Assembly (NCBI RefSeq): GCF_001577835.2
Contig: NC_029528.1
Coordinates: forward strand, 1,178,001-1,242,000
Length of the DNA stretch: 64,000 nucleotides
Reading direction: 5' to 3'
From: Coturnix japonica
Lineage: Eukaryota; Chordata; Aves; Galliformes; Phasianidae
The notes under the pieces are model-generated. The model did no database searches and had not been told where the DNA came from. It saw only the letters and a program-made list of their open reading frames with translations. Position numbers and translations under genes: made by a program. Shown in pieces: positions 13,701 through 28,700 of the stretch (position 1 is its first letter; every line of letters starts with the position of its first letter).

Positions 13701-16700
13701 CAGGGTAAAAATGCACATAGTCATACTATATTAGGGAAAAAAATATTCTCAGTGTTCTTATTTGGTTGCATTCTTGTAAGTTTTATTTTTGGAGATGAGG
13801 AAAGGCTCCGTGGTCAGAGACACAAGAAGGAGGTGATATGTGTGAGGTCACTGTCTCATCTGAAACACACTTCATGGATTCCATCTGCAGGGAAGATTGT
13901 GAGCACCTGCACTGCTGTTCATGCAGCCATTGCATGCCTGTCTGATTCAGCTGGCTGACATTCCAATAATTAACATATTGATTTTGAAATTAGATGTTAA
14001 GATGGAGGGTAGCATCCTTCCACCAGGAGATAAGCGGATGCTGCTCTGGGGTTTTGCTTGCAACCCAAAGGCGATCCAGCTGGTGGATTCCCAAGACGTG
14101 CATGAAATCAAAAACCAGTAATTTTATGCTTACATATAAAATTAATTAACTTGTGAAGGAAGGAGAGAAGCACTCAAGTGCCCTGGAAGTCTCAGCAGCC
14201 CTGGGAAGGTGGAGTTGAGCTGGAAGGAGGTGCTGTAGTCAGTGTGGCTGTCGTCCTGGTAGGTTCCTGCTGGTTGTCTTCTTACTGAAGGGCAGCTGCA
14301 CATATTTGTGTCAGGAAGAAATGGAATGATCCAGGACAAATGTAGCTGAAAAATATCAGAGCCTACTGGGGTTCTTTTGCTGTTAATTAATTGTTGGCAT
14401 TTGCATTGGTGTTGGCTATTGATTACTGGAAACGCAGCAGCTTGCAGAGCCCTTTTGGGTTTTGAACTCAGTGATGAACTTCCCTTTTTGGAGCTTGGTT
14501 AGAAGGGAGTTGATCCATCCTTGGGCTACAGCTTTTCTGAGTTGTGCTTGCTGCTGGGAAGGACACACTGAGCTGCAAGCACTGATCTGGTGCCTTGTGG
14601 AAGGAGAGGGAGCAATGGGTTAGGCCAGCTGAGAACAAACTAAAATTGCCTGTGGTGCTCATTTGTCAGTGTGCCAGGCTGGAAACACTGCAGAGCACAA
14701 AGCCCTGCATGTGGCTGTGTCTTTCTGTTCCTGCATGGGAGCTGATGAGCCCTGAGCTGAGCCTGCTGTGTAGGATGTGCTAGCAGGTCAGTGAGGCACC
14801 AGCTGTGGGCTTGGCCCCTTTACCTTTGTAATGGGGACATCTTCCTGCTGAGGAGCAGAGTGAGGCCAGCAGACCTTGTTCTGTGTGCTTGTCAGGTCTT
14901 TGGTAAATGAGGCCAGAGCAGGAGCTGGAGGGAAATAAGGATTTCATCTTCTCGGTGCCCTGCTCCCAGGCAGGTATCTGAACTTTTAATACAACTGCTG
15001 ACTCCAGGGCATCCCGAAACCATGCCCAAAGGAGAATGTGGGCCTCCTCCTACCAGCTGCAGGCATGATGTGGGCAGGAAATAGTTTGGGGCCAACCAAC
15101 AAGCTGAGGAGATTTTCTTTTGGAACAAGTAAAAACGTTTACGTTTAGTGAACACTAAACCAGAGCGGGGAGGAAGGATGTGAGAAAGAGCACTGAGCTA
15201 CAGAGAGAACTCAAGCTGAAAAGCAAGGCCGTTTATTTTAGTGGGCACTCACTGGAGAGCAGATGGCTGCTGTGGATTTCTGCAGGGCAAAGCGTTGGCT
15301 GTGGGGAAACATGAAATGGCAAATCTGGCTTTCTTCTCATTTCATTTCTCTGCATTCCTGAGCTGTATTGCTCTGAGTCTGGCTGCCATTCAGGCAGGGT
15401 TTGCAGTGCTGTGAGTGGCTCTTTTGGGCTCAGCAGTGCTCTGATAGAGGCTCTGTGCGTGCTCCTGCCGCTGCTGGAAAGCATCTGCAGACTTCTTGCT
15501 CTTTCTACTTAAGCACAGGAAGGTTTCACACCGTCTTGCTGCAGCTTTTCATCTTTGTGCTTGTCTAAAACAGCTGTTCAGCACAGGCAGCACTGACAGG
15601 GTGGCAGCTGTAGATGTGACAGCAATAATGGCTCTGTCTCTGCTGAAGCGTGTAACAAAATGCATAGGCAGGAGCAGAGGCTTTGATCTGCTCATTGGGT
15701 GCATTTATTGCTGTTTGTCTTCGGTTTGTCTACAAGGCTTGTGTAGGCAAACGAGTTGTGGAAAACTCTTCCCTCTAGTGTTCAGTGCTGCTGCAGCTCT
15801 CAGGCACAACCTCAGCTCCCCCCACTGCCCGGCTCACCCTGCCTTGTCCTTCCATCTGCTCCAGGTGAACATTATCCCGATCATTGCCAAAGCAGACACC
15901 ATCTCCAAGAGTGAGCTGCACAAGTTTAAGATAAAGATCATGAGCGAACTGGTCAGCAATGGTGTGCAGATCTATCAGTTCCCCACAGACGACGAAGCAG
16001 TGGCTGAGATCAACTCTGTGATGAATGTGAGTAACGCTGCCAATCGCAGGGCTTCCAGGAGTTGTGACAAATTGAATTGCTGTGCAAAAACCCATCCGCA
16101 AGGCAAGTTCCTTTTCCAAATGCTAAACCTATTTCAGAGTTGAGCTGTGGATCTGACAGATGCCTGAGGCTGTTGCATACAGAATTAATTAAAGCATGCC
16201 TCTTATTTAATTTCTGTGGGCTCTCTGGAGATGCACATCTCAGCTCTAGAATTGGATTCATTGGATTTCTGAAAAATACTTCCTTCAAAATTCATTTTAT
16301 CTGTTTTTAGGCTGCTTATCCTATGAGGAGGGAGGAACTTTGAATAAGAAATACGCAGTTAAGATCTGCATTAGCCTTCTACTTAAGGACGCTAAGCAGA
16401 GGGAAACCAATTTGAAGAAGAAAAGCTGTTAGACTCTATTTTGCCTTATTTTAAACTCGAAGATCAAACTCAGATGCGGTGGAAGAATATGGAAAAACAA
16501 TGTCAAGTTTTGGAGTTTGGCTTTACTCCCAGTTCACAGTTTACCTTTTGTGGAATAGAGACAGCTGACATGTTTGCATGTTTGTTTGTTTCTTAAGTAA
16601 AACATTCTGGAGGGATGAATGTGCTGCAGCCCTGAGCCCTGTGTGTGTACCACAGAGCAGTGCCTGGCTCTGATTCCCTGCAGGGCTGCGCGTGTTGCCT

Positions 16701-19700
16701 TGAGGACAGTGCCCCATTCCTTGCAGCCTTTGGTGCTTTGCAGCCTCAAAGAGCACGTGTTGCATCCTGCGCGTGGCGCAGCAGTTGTGTGTGGGCACTG
16801 GAAGGGACACGGCCTGTGTGTGGATGTCTTTGCTTGTGCTTTCTGTGAGGCAGGGAGCGCCCTGCTCTTGGCACACAGAGAGACGGCGGCTGTGGGAGCA
16901 ACCTGACAAATGGAGAGAGGCAGATCAGCAGTGATCATGGTGTTCCCATAATATTTCCTCATTAAGTTCAGTCCAGCCAGCATTGCTAATAAGCTGCTCT
17001 GCTGTGCTGTGGCACAGAGGAAACTGCTTTGAGCATTGGAGGTGGAGGGCTTCAACAGAAAGGTTTTGGGGTAGGTTTTGGGCTGGGATGAAGGTGACAT
17101 GGAGGTCAGGCTGACCTCTGCAAGGTTGGCCCATGGACTGAGCCCTGGAATCACTGAGGTTAGAAAAGACCTCTCAGATCCCCAACCACTGCCCACCCCA
17201 CTGTGCCCACTGGCCGTATCCCCTAGTGCCATATCCACATAGTTCTGAACACTTCCAGAGATGGTGATACCCGCTCCCTGGGCAGCTGTGCCAATGCTGA
17301 CCAGTTCTTCTCTTTGGAGAAGAAATTATTCCCAGTGTCCAACTGAGCTTCCCCACATGCAGGTTGGAGCCATCCTGTCTTGTCCTGTTGTTATCCAGGA
17401 GCAGAGCTTGACCTCCTATTGCTACCACCTCCTCTCAGGGGTTGTAGTGTGTGATGAGGTCTACCCTGAGCCACTGTTTCTCTGAACAGAACCACTCCAG
17501 TTCCCTCAGCTGCTCCCCATAGGATGTGTGCTCCAGACCCATCGCAGCTCCATTGCCCTGAGTCTCTGCTGTCGCTTCTGTTTCAGGCTCATCTGCCCTT
17601 TGCTGTGGTTGGCAGCACAGAAGAGGTGAAGGTGGGGAACAAGCTGGTGAGAGCTCGGCAGTACCCGTGGGGAGTGGTGCAAGGTAAGCTGCTGCCACCT
17701 CCATGGGCTCGTGCATGCACCCTGCAGCTCTGCCCTTCACAGTGTGTGCAGGAAGGTGCGCTGTGCTGTGTGGTGTGGATGTGTCCATGCAGCCTTGTGT
17801 GGGTTGGCCAGTCTTGCCTTTGAATTCCCATTACTACCAACATCTGAAATAAGTTGTCTGAGCAATGCTGGGACTTGCACACACTCTGACATAGTTAAAA
17901 TGAATCGCTGCATCCAAAAAGCTTGGTTACCCCATGGGGGATGGCACGGGTCCACGGGAGGGGAATCTATGGAGTTGGGCTGAATGTGCATTAGTGCTCC
18001 TCCCTCTCATGTGCATTTTGCTGACTTCTCACTTGGCTTCAATCAGTTGAGAATGAAAGTCACTGTGACTTTGTGAAGCTGCGGGAGATGCTGATCCGAG
18101 TAAACATGGAAGACCTTAGAGAGCAGACTCACACACGCCACTATGAGCTGTACAGGCGCTGCAAACTGGAGGAGATGGGCTTCAAGGACACAGACCCAGA
18201 CAGCCAGCCCTTCAGGTGAGGTCCTTCACATCTACCATCAGATTAGAGCAATAGTTGGGCACCAGAGCCCCAAAGAAAAGGAGAGTTTTGTGGACGTTGT
18301 CTGCCATGCTGGGCTGGAAAATACTAGCCCTGCATTTGAACATGTGGCTGATTTTGATGCTGTTCCCTTCCCTGCTTCTTTGTCCTTAATGAAGCAGGCA
18401 GGGATGCCTTTGCCCCATTCCTAACTCACTGTTGTCCAGAAAGTCTGGATTCTGTTTGCTTTCTTACCCAGCCTGCAAGAAACATACGAGACCAAAAGGA
18501 AAGAATTCTTGGGTGAGCTCCAGAAGAAAGAGGAAGAAATGAGACAAATGTTTGTTAACAAAGTCAAGGAGACGGAGGCAGAGCTGAAGGAGAAGGAGAG
18601 AGAGGTGAGTGTGCCAGAAACCCCTGAGAGGAGCCCAGAATACAGCCAGCCATAGGATCTGTTCTCGGCAGCACATAAATCCTGGAAGGCACCTTTAGCA
18701 GACCTCGCCAGCCAAAGCAGTGCATACACATATATATACACACACACCCGCTCACACACTTCCCCTGCTCAGGGCAAGGGGCATGGTAGTGTTTTCAGAA
18801 CAGCATCACTGGTTTAGGTGCTTCAGAAACAGAAATCCTGCTCTCCCTGTGCCACGTGTAGGAGACAGAGCTGCTACTTGGTGAGCAAAGGGCAGTGCAG
18901 AATGGTTTGGTGAGCACTGGGTTGTGCTGGCATAGCCCTTCTGGAGGTGCACAGTCCTAAGTGGCCATGGGCAGCTGCTGTGCTGCAAGGGGAAACAGAT
19001 GGACCATCTTCCAAGGAGTGAGGAATCATTATATCACAGAATGGCCTGGGTTGAAAAGGACCTCAAAGATGAGGAATGTGGGATCCCACTGTGCCCTCAG
19101 TCCATGAACTGAGATATGTGGGGGGTTTTGTGGAGATTTGGGATCATGGGACTGGTGGTCATGCTAGGCGCAGTGCTCACAGTGCCCATGTCCTACAGCT
19201 GCATGAGAAGTTTGAGCACCTGAAAAGGGTACACCAGGAGGAGAAAAGGAAGGTGGAGGAGAAGAGGAGAGAGCTGGAGGATGAGATGAATGCCTTCAAC
19301 AGGCGGAAAGTAGCGGTGGAAACCTTGCAGTCCCATTCCTTGCAGGCTACCTCACAGCAGCCGCTGAAGAAGGACAAAGACAGGAAAAAGTAAGTGACCA
19401 AACTCGAGTGTCCCCTTTGCCTCTGGGAGGGGCAGGTTCTCACAGTGTATTGTTTTGCCAATTACTGAGATAAGGAAAAAAAGGTTTTGGAACCTGGATT
19501 TTATCCTTCAGGCTTTGTGTAAAGCACAGGAGAGAAGGGGAATCCTGTGCCAGGTGGTGCCCTGAGGAAGCCCTGCAGGCTGCAGGTGGACTCCTTGGTT
19601 CTGGGCTGTTCTCTAAAGGCCTGGAGCCCTGCAGGACCCACAGTGATGGGAGCACTTTGCTGCTGGATGCAGGACGGGAGCTGGAAATTGCTGCACTGTG

Positions 19701-22700
19701 TCCCCAGCAGAGAGAAGCAGGGACAGCCTTGGCACAGCTGTGATGTCCTGGAGTTGTGGCGCTCCATCCTGCGCTGCTCTGTGGGTTTAGGTCCTTTTTT
19801 TGTGCAGTGCTGTTTATTTTTAGAGACAGAGCTGTGAAAATGGAAACAAAGCAGCTTAGAATGAAGCAGCACAGGGAATTCATTAGGGCTTCGTGTGATG
19901 CAGGGCTCTGAGACAGAGTTCTGCTTGTGTTGAATTGCTGAGGAAGCCCTTTTCCCCTAAAGGCAGAATTCTTATCTTAGCTGCAGGTTAATTGATATTG
20001 CTGAAGCCAGCAGGAGTGTGGAGAAGGGGCATGCATATAATGCTCTCTCAGCTGCCTGGTTATAAAGATAGAGCGAGAAGGGGGCAAACAGGTCTATTTA
20101 GAGAAGATATATCTTTAAAACTAAAAGTGGGGGTGGTGCAGATCCTGCCCCCAGCCATGTTGGTTCCCAAGGAGTGCTGTGCAGGACCAAGACAAGGTAA
20201 GCCAGCATGCAGGGTGCTCAGCCTGTCTCTCCAGCACGTACTGGAACAGTCTGAGCTGCATGTGGTCCCAGCAGGGCAGTTCAGTTACAGCCTGAGCATG
20301 GTGAAAGGAAAGAGATGGCTGGGAGGCAATGCCCTGGTTAGCTCCTGGTGGCAGTGCAGTGCTGGGGCTCTGAGCCATTTGTTTCTTCCTAGGAAGGCAA
20401 CAGCACATGTTATTTAACTTATTTGCTTGGAATGTAAGTATATGTTGTTGTAAAAATGGGTCTCCAGACCTGTCAGTGTGCTCTGTGTGCATCCAGCCTC
20501 ACACACAGCACCCAGAACAGTTTGCAGAACGTTCTGCTGGAAGTAGGGTTGCATTTCAGTGACTTCCAGAAGGGCTGAGGGGCTGAGTGCACGAATGGCT
20601 GTGAGCACTCCAAGCACACGCTGCTCTTTGTGCTGCTTGGAGGAAGTGCAGCAGCTTCCTGCCTGCAACAGAAATAGGCTTCCTGCTGTGCACAGCACAC
20701 TGCAGGTACTGCTCTGCTCCCTGCCTGTCCCTGTGATGGGGCTTGGGGCAGTGGGCTGCCAGGAGAGAGGGCACCTCGTGCTCTGCTCTGTGCCTGTCCC
20801 CAGGGTCTCCGCAGGTCTGGGGCCCAGCTGTGGGACTGCACTGTTAGTGAGGGGAAAAAGCTTAGAAGTTTAGGGGAGGAAGTGGGTTAGGATAGGAGAT
20901 ATATTGTTAGAGTCTGCAGCCTGGTTCCAAATGTTGGGGGTCTGTGCTCCAGCAGAATAACAACATTCATAGAATGGTTGGGTTGGAAGGGACTGTGAAG
21001 ATTATAGAACCATGGAATCTCAGAATGGTTGGGTTGGAAGGGAGCCCGAAGCCCCCACCCCAGCTGTCCCCAGCTCAGGCTGCTCTTGGATACCCACAGC
21101 TCTGGGTGGGCTCCTCCCCAGTGCTTTGCCTTGCTGGTGCCCCCCTTTTCAGACCCCCCTCCATTTGGCCATGTGTCTGGAGCAGCGTGGTAGCAACACA
21201 TCAAAGAGTGTAGCCCCAGCCCAGGAGCTGGGCTGATGTGAACCACAGGAGCTCATGGGCTGCAATGGGGTCCATGCACTCCTTGGTGAGCAGTGTTCAT
21301 GTGCTGGCTGGTTTCTTTACTGCCATGTTGCTCATCTGTGAGCAGAGGCACATCTCAGTGCTGCTGGTGGGACTGCTGGGACTGGGATTGTGAGCTCTGG
21401 GGAGGAAGAGGCATTTTCAGGGCTTTTTATTATTATTATTTTGTTTTGTTTTACGGTTTGATTGATTTATTTTTTTAGGAAAGCTGGTTGAGCCTCTTGT
21501 CCTCCGGTGCTTTAACACGGGGCTTGAGTAGCTTTAATAAGTGAGAAATGGAGACAGCAGAACCGCCAGTGGGGAGAGGAAACAAACGTGTTTGTGCTGA
21601 GATTCCTCTGTGCACACAAAGCTGAACAGATGGTGCTTTGTGGTGTTATTCGTGGCAGCCTTGGTGTGATGCCAGAGCACTGCTTAGCCTTCCCTTTCTT
21701 TTTTTCCCCCCTCTTTTAATCATTTCACTACATTTTGCTTTTGCTTAATTTTCCTAATTTTAATTCATGCTTACTTTTTTTCTTTATGTTTTGTTTCTTT
21801 CAGTTAATCACACACAGACTTTCAGGCCAAGAGTGGACTTGGTGCTTTCATGTGTTAAGTTGCTTGAGTTCCCCACCCTGTGACCCTTCTCATAACATTG
21901 TGTGCGTGGACCAAAGCGAAAGAGACCACGAGCATCTTCGGTTGTTGCCGTGTGATCTGTGCTGTGTTTGAGGACGTAACCTTACTGTGTAAATGCTTCT
22001 AAACAACATCAACTCATCCCCAAAGCGAGACGTCCTGTCCTAAGCCCAGCAGCTGTATGTCAGGTGTCCGCAGCAGCTGGCCTGAGCTCCCCTTACCCAG
22101 CAGCTGAATGCTTGCTTCCTGGATTTCATATGATTGTCATTGGTTATGGGGACTGTTTGAGCCATTGCTTCATTGCTTCTCTCCCTCTGAAGGTGCTCAG
22201 ATGTGAGGAGTGCTGTGAAGGATGCAGAAACGTTTATTTTTCTAACAAAATCCTTGATTTGAATAAGTTTAGAACAGGAGCAAAGCTCAGAGCTCAGAAC
22301 CTCTGCCCTGGGAACCTTGTCCAAGTCACCCCTTTTCCCCTAATTATATATTTTAATCCTGAATTTCTCTATAAACATATTCTTCATCGTTTATAATATA
22401 TATACATATATATATAAATATATATATATAGAAAGAGAGAGTGGTTAATAAAACTCATGGGACAATGTTTTGAATTTCCTTTACCGCTGAAGTTAGAATT
22501 TCTATGTAAAAGGGTTTTCCATATGATTGTGGTGTGTCCTGGAGCTACAGGAGCTGTGTCACTTCTCACTTAGCAGCACAATTCACTGCCATGGAAAAAC
22601 TATTGAAGCAGCCATCTTTCCTTTGAGGCTGTTAAAAAGAAAGTAGCCATAAGCACACACATGCTGAGGAGGTTCCTGACCGTGAGCTGTGCTGCATTTA

Positions 22701-25700
22701 TGCCGCTCTGCTCTATCTCATTGCTTTGTGATAGGCAGAGCGCAGCTGCACAGAGGCACACAGCAATGTTCTCATGGAAAAAGGGTCGGGCCCAATTCCA
22801 TCAGACAGCAGGTGGGACAGCTATTAAATGTCAGCCCTGCAATGTCCTTGGAGTTCCAGCAAACACTGGCTGTGGCTGAGCGTTAGGTGGGAGTGTCTGC
22901 ATTGCTATTTAGGCATGAATGTTCAAGGATTTCTCTCGCTATTTTTCCTTAGAGCTCCATCCTTACGCTGAGCTTTGGCTCGGAGGTGCAGGTCTGTCTG
23001 TAGGACACGGTGCTGGATGAGGTTCATTGCGTATCCCACTGAAGCAGCTCTTTCATTTGTCCTAAATGCAAACTCAGGTGTGAAACTGTTTTCATACAGA
23101 CCTTGTCCCTCTCTGTGGGTGCGCTGCTGTCCTGTTAGTGTGACTTGATCTGAAGGAACCTCACACAGTCCCCCAGTCCCTCTGGAATGGACCACATGCA
23201 GAGATGCACACAGGCTGATCAGCTGGTGGCTGAGTGCGGGGCTGCCCAGGCTGTGCCTCTGTGATGTACTTTGTAGAGTAACCATCATATTAAGAGAGGT
23301 GATGTGTTTTTTTTCTAAGGGAACATACTAAGAACACAACCAATTGTTGCATACAGGAGGACAGCTCCAGCTCACTGTTGACTCAGTTCAGTTGTGCAGC
23401 AAATTAGGGGCACAATTTGATTATTGCTGGTGAGAGAAGTGTGCTAATTACCTGTATGAGCAGGGCCGTGCTGGAGCAGTTCTGCTTCTCAGGGTCAATG
23501 CTCCTGAGAGCTGGAACAGAGCTCTGACTACACTGCAAAACTCACCATGGCTTTTCCACTCAATATTTTTTTCCTATCTCGTGCTGCAGCCAATAAGATG
23601 TATACAAATGATTTCTTTCTGCCCTGGCTCAGCAGGAATCCATCCTTGCTCCCAGGATAAGGGATAGTTAGGGAAATGACGATAGCGATAGAAGAGTAGG
23701 AGCCTGCTGACCCATGGCAGTGTGGAGAAATCCCAGCTTTCCCTGCAGAAGACGTTCAGAATGTACATAGTGATATGTTGATGATGATTCTGTATACACT
23801 GACATTACTGTGACAGACATCCCTTTCCTCACAGCTGTCTGTTGACCTCAGGTCCATCTGCTCTTTGGGGCAGTCACCATCGGAGTCTTGCAGCAGAGCT
23901 CAGTTTTTGCTCTCTCGCTCTCAAAGTACGTGGTTTTCCCTTTTTGGCTGAGACAGGATTTAAACACACGGCACATAGAGTGCTTCTGTGTCTTATTGAA
24001 CAAGTTGCGAGTGCGTTGCAATGCTGATCTCACAGCAGCCCAAAGCTTCCCTTCCTGCAGCAGAGCACGTGGCAGGACCACCCTCCAGGACTGGAGCCAT
24101 TCAGTTACACTTCTTTCAGCCATCTCATCCATCTGTCCCTACCACATTGGCATTAATGGGGTAAAAACGTGTCTGTTGTTGTTTAAACTTTCACCATCCA
24201 CATCGTGTACTTCCTAAGCTGAGAGGTGCCGTGTCTGCTCACAGTGCAGGAGGGCTGAGCTCAGAGCAGGGAGGGGACTCAGTGCACTCCGAGCACTTGC
24301 AGCCATTTGCTTTGCCATTCCAAATGTGTTGGGTGATTTTGCCATTTTTTTTGGTTGTTTTTTTTGCTCACTTTTGGTTGCTCACTTTGTAATTTTTTTT
24401 TCCCTTTATTAAATCTCACGTGTATTTTGAGTTGTTTTTGTGGTGTCATTTATTGAGCAGTGCGTTTCCTGTGCTGTCTGGTGGATCTCTGTTCAATGGT
24501 GATGTGTAAGCATGGAAGGTGCTCCCAGATCTTAGGTATTCTGGACATTGGGAACACTCAGAAATACAATGAGCCAACTTCTACATCCCACACCATCCAT
24601 AATCCAAGGGGAAGACCTAACGTGTCGATCCAGATGTGTCCCTCCTTTAGCCAGAGCTGCCTTTGAGTTCTCCTCTGTAGGATTTGTGTACCTACCGGTG
24701 GTTTCAGGGATGTTAATGATGCTGAGGAGCTGATCAAAGGACAGCACACAGATGGTTTCTGGATGGTATCTCCCCTTAACAGAACAGGAGCAGGATGGTC
24801 CACATCATCATCCTCTTAGATTATGGCTAGGAGAAGTGCACAGCTTCAGTCTGGGATTCTCTTAGGGGATGGTGGCTGATGGAGCTCTACCCACAGCCCC
24901 ATTCAGTGTCAACTCTGTGGGGCATTGCTGCCTGAGGAGCTCAGTTCAGTCTCTCTGGGTTTTATTTGCTGCTGCACTGAAGGCCAACCCCAACCATGCA
25001 GGTTGGCTGGTGCAGTGCTGCTCAGGTGGTGCTTCTGATGGAGGTTTGTCTGACAGCGTGCATCAGATTTGTACTTCAACCTGCCTGTCCTTAATGAGAT
25101 GATCTGACGCTTAAATATGATTCTCTTTTGTTCTTTCTGTAGCTTTTTTAGTCTTCCCAGCGCATACTCCATAACAACAGGAAGATATGTTAATTAGAAG
25201 ATTTATTAAGGCCAAAACATCTCATGCAGAAGAAATTAATTGGTGCTTTCACCTTTAAGCTTGCGATATATTGCACAGAAGAGATTGTGTAGCAAGGACT
25301 AAGATGCACTGATTGATTGGGAAAAGTTTGCTTGATCAGGTCTCTTGATAACGTTGAAATCCAAGGTATTTGCCAAAAGATAACCCGCTAATAATGGCTG
25401 ATGCATGGCTTACACTGAAACCAAACACTAATCTCTGGGTGAGGACCCAGCTGTAGCATTTAACACTGTGACTGAACTTCCCAGGGGAGAGGAACAAAGT
25501 TGGGTTGGTGGAGAAGCGCTCAGTGCTGCTTGAGCTGCTGCTGCTGCAGTGAGATTTGGTTTGTTCCTCTGCTTGTCTGGGCTGGGATGTCAACCCAGAG
25601 CCTCTGACCATCCTTAACACTACTGCTGCTGTCTAACGTTCCTTAGCAACAAGCAGTAACTTTCCTGTAGCTTTGTTCTGTACTTACAGGTGTTATAACC

Positions 25701-28700
25701 CAAATCCCTGACCCTCAGTTTCCGTGTTACCGGGGCTGTGTCCCCATGCCTCATTGTCAGCCCTACCCTGCACTCTGTGCTGCAGGCACCTGCCTGGCTC
25801 TGCTCCTGCCCTTGGGCTGGGGGTGCTGGGTGAGCACAGAGCCATCTTAAAGGACAGCTCGATGTGACCTCCTAACAAAGGGGAAGCAGTTCAAAGCTGG
25901 AGCCTGGGCTGGCTGCGACTTCTGTGTTTATGATGCACTGAGTTCCCTTTTTACACAAACACTTGTTGAAACAAACAAAGAGGTGCAGTGCTCATGCCCC
26001 AGTCTGACCTCATGCAGGACCAGGGTGGCCCCAGTTCATCTTCCTTTTAAACAAACCTGTAAAGGAATCTCAGGACTGACCTGCTTGTACTGAGGTTGGC
26101 TTTAATAAAAACAGAACTGACTTGTTTAACAAACATCTGTTAAACATGTTTTGTATGCTGCTTACATTCACTGGATGAGCACAGTGCTATGTCTGTATGT
26201 TCAGCCCTCACCGCTGCCCCTTCTCCAGCCACTGCCACTTTGTGCCTGGCCGGGCTGCAGGACTGGCCATAACCTGGTCCTTTGTAGGCCGGAAGATGCT
26301 CCCAGCCCTCACCACTGCCACCACACACTGGGCAGTGTCACCCAAGGGCTGGTGGCTCTGCCTCTGGTGTGACAGGAGCCCAGCAGGACTTCATCAGAGC
26401 TGGCTTCATCACCACCTGTGTTTGCTGGGACAGGCTGATGTACAGGTGCTAGCTGTCATGAGCAGGACTGAATTCCTGCCCTCAGCACACCCTGTGCATG
26501 GCAGTCACTCCAGATGGCCTTGCAGCGGCTGCAGATCCAGAGTTAGGAGAGCTTTTCTGCTGGCTGAACTCAGCATCAGGTCTGTGCCTGTGTTGGAAAG
26601 CTGGAGCAGTCTGTGACCACCGGGCTGAGCTGTGCAGTGGAATGCTCTGATCTGATTGTAGTGACTGTAGCTTGGTCACAAATGGGATTAATGTCACATA
26701 AGGAGGGGGAGCTGCAGAGACCTGCCAGGACTTAAAGCATCACTTGATTTAAGGGTACTGTTCTGCATTCTTAAGGAATCAAACCGTAAGTACTGTTTAA
26801 ACTGAATTTAAAATGGTAGAGCTAAAACACAGCCTACACACAGATGCTGCAGAGGCAATCTCTGCTGTTTTCCTTTATCTTGATCCATTCTGCCACCATA
26901 AGAGTTGTTTTCGTTTGTGCAGCTGTAATAAATGAACACTTAGATTGTTACCCACCCACTGTAAGTACCCATAACAAGTCAGTCAGGTTTGTTATCTGAG
27001 GCACTCTGGTGCTGCTGCTCTGAAGTAAGGCAGCTTTATTCCTAAATGCAGCTGTTCTGGCACGGCTCGCTTCAGCTGTGACATGGCTTCTGTGGTGTTC
27101 TATGAAAGAGAGATGTGGCAGAGGCTGGGGATGACTCTGAATTGCTTCACTGTTTCTGACTTAATGTTTGGTTCATATTTATGTTTTGGTTCTGATTCTG
27201 AATCTGAGCATCAAGGCCAGTACTGGTATCCATCAGGAAACTCCTTGTAGGTCCAAACAGTTCCTTGGGCTCTTGCTGCAGGTACTCTCAGATGCAATTG
27301 CAGCTTTGCAAGGTGTGGTTAATGTCAGGCATTGGGAAATCTGGCCTAAATCAAGGCAGCAACAACAGACATCTGTTCGTGAATTGTTCCTCACCTGGGA
27401 TGCTAACCCGCTCTTAGCAGTGCACTGTCCAAGCCCCTATTGGTTAAAACAGGTTGGGAAGGCCAGAAGGTTTTACTGCCTGGATGCATGCTGTGTTGGT
27501 CTTGTTACCAATAACTTGTGCAGAAGAACCGTGGGGAGGTGCTCACAGCCTTGGATTTGGCTTTCCCAGCCAGAAGGGTACGTGCTCTCTTTCTGTAGCA
27601 AGAACGATCCTGTTGCATCTGCAGCTTGTTCCTGAGGTTTGTAGTTTCTTCAAGGCAGGAGGTTCAGTTCTGAACAATGTCAGCAACAAAAAGGTAAGAG
27701 GCATGGGGAGTTACCATGCAATGCTTTCAACCTGCTGAGACCAAACTGTGAGTATAAGTTCCCTTACTGTAGCTCAGCACTGGCAGAGGAGTGCAGAAAG
27801 GATCTGTGCTACCAGCGAGAAGTGGTGTGTGCTGCAGAGCAGGCAGGCTCCAGCTTTACTGTTCCCATTCAGGTATGACATCTTGCATCCCAACAGGGAA
27901 CATGGGACTCTGCTGCACAGCTCAGCGCTGCCTTCATCTTTCAGGTTTAGTCCCGTTACCTCATCCTTTTGAATGCTGTTCATTATTGATTGCAGAGGTT
28001 TTGAGAAACACGTTTGTTGATGGTTTGTAATGTCATTCACCTTACAGGTGAGAAACTACAGACAGAGGCTCAGTGCTGGGGAGGCAAAACATTAGGTAGG
28101 AGCTGTTGTGGTATGGAGGCACAGCATGGAAATCACTGTGTGCAGAATTCTTCTGCTAACACTTCCACTGGTTAATGTATGAGATAGGGCAGAAAAAGAG
28201 ATAGGAGGAAAAGCAGAATGAGGCACACAGCCCCACTTCCTGCAGGACCTTTGTGGGCATCAGCTTTGGCTGGGCTGGTTACGGAGCACACTGAGAACGT
28301 GAGATTGAAACTGTATTTTATTGGGAATAACTACAAAGGACAAGTTGCCTCCTTCCACAGTCAGGCATATCACAGCTTGTGATAGAAAAGGAAGGTGGCA
28401 GTGCCAGAGGGAAGAGCCCTGCCACAAAAAGAAAACCTTCCCTATGGCCCATAGGTAGGTTTAATAAATGATGCATCCTAAGAGTGCCTCTGGGTCTGCC
28501 CATGAGACACCTTGTAAACTCTGTCTGGGCTACACAGCTGAGCTGAGCCCTCCTGTGAGCTGCACAGGGCCATGCTCCCCCTGCAGCTCAGCACTCCATC
28601 AGCAATACCTGCAACTCGCCTCGTGGGATCTCCTTTGCTTTCAACACTGATTTGAGTGCCAGCTGCTCATACATCGCTTGCACCACATCTCCAACACTAG

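Larger units (their letters stand above)
21804..22470 (+). other. SEPTIN8: SEPTIN8 short-tail last exon and 3' UTR
   Basis: A strong acceptor (TTTTGTTTCTTTCAG) at 21789-21803 is followed by T-TAA. Joined to the AA left by exon 9 this makes asparagine and then a stop, so the protein ends K-K-N. The human 429-residue isoform also ends K-K-N as I remember it. The rest is untranslated, with a TA-rich simple repeat at 22391-22430 and an AATAAA signal at 22447. A longer 3' UTR reaching the ATTAAA at 24408 is possible. Confidence 0.8.
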
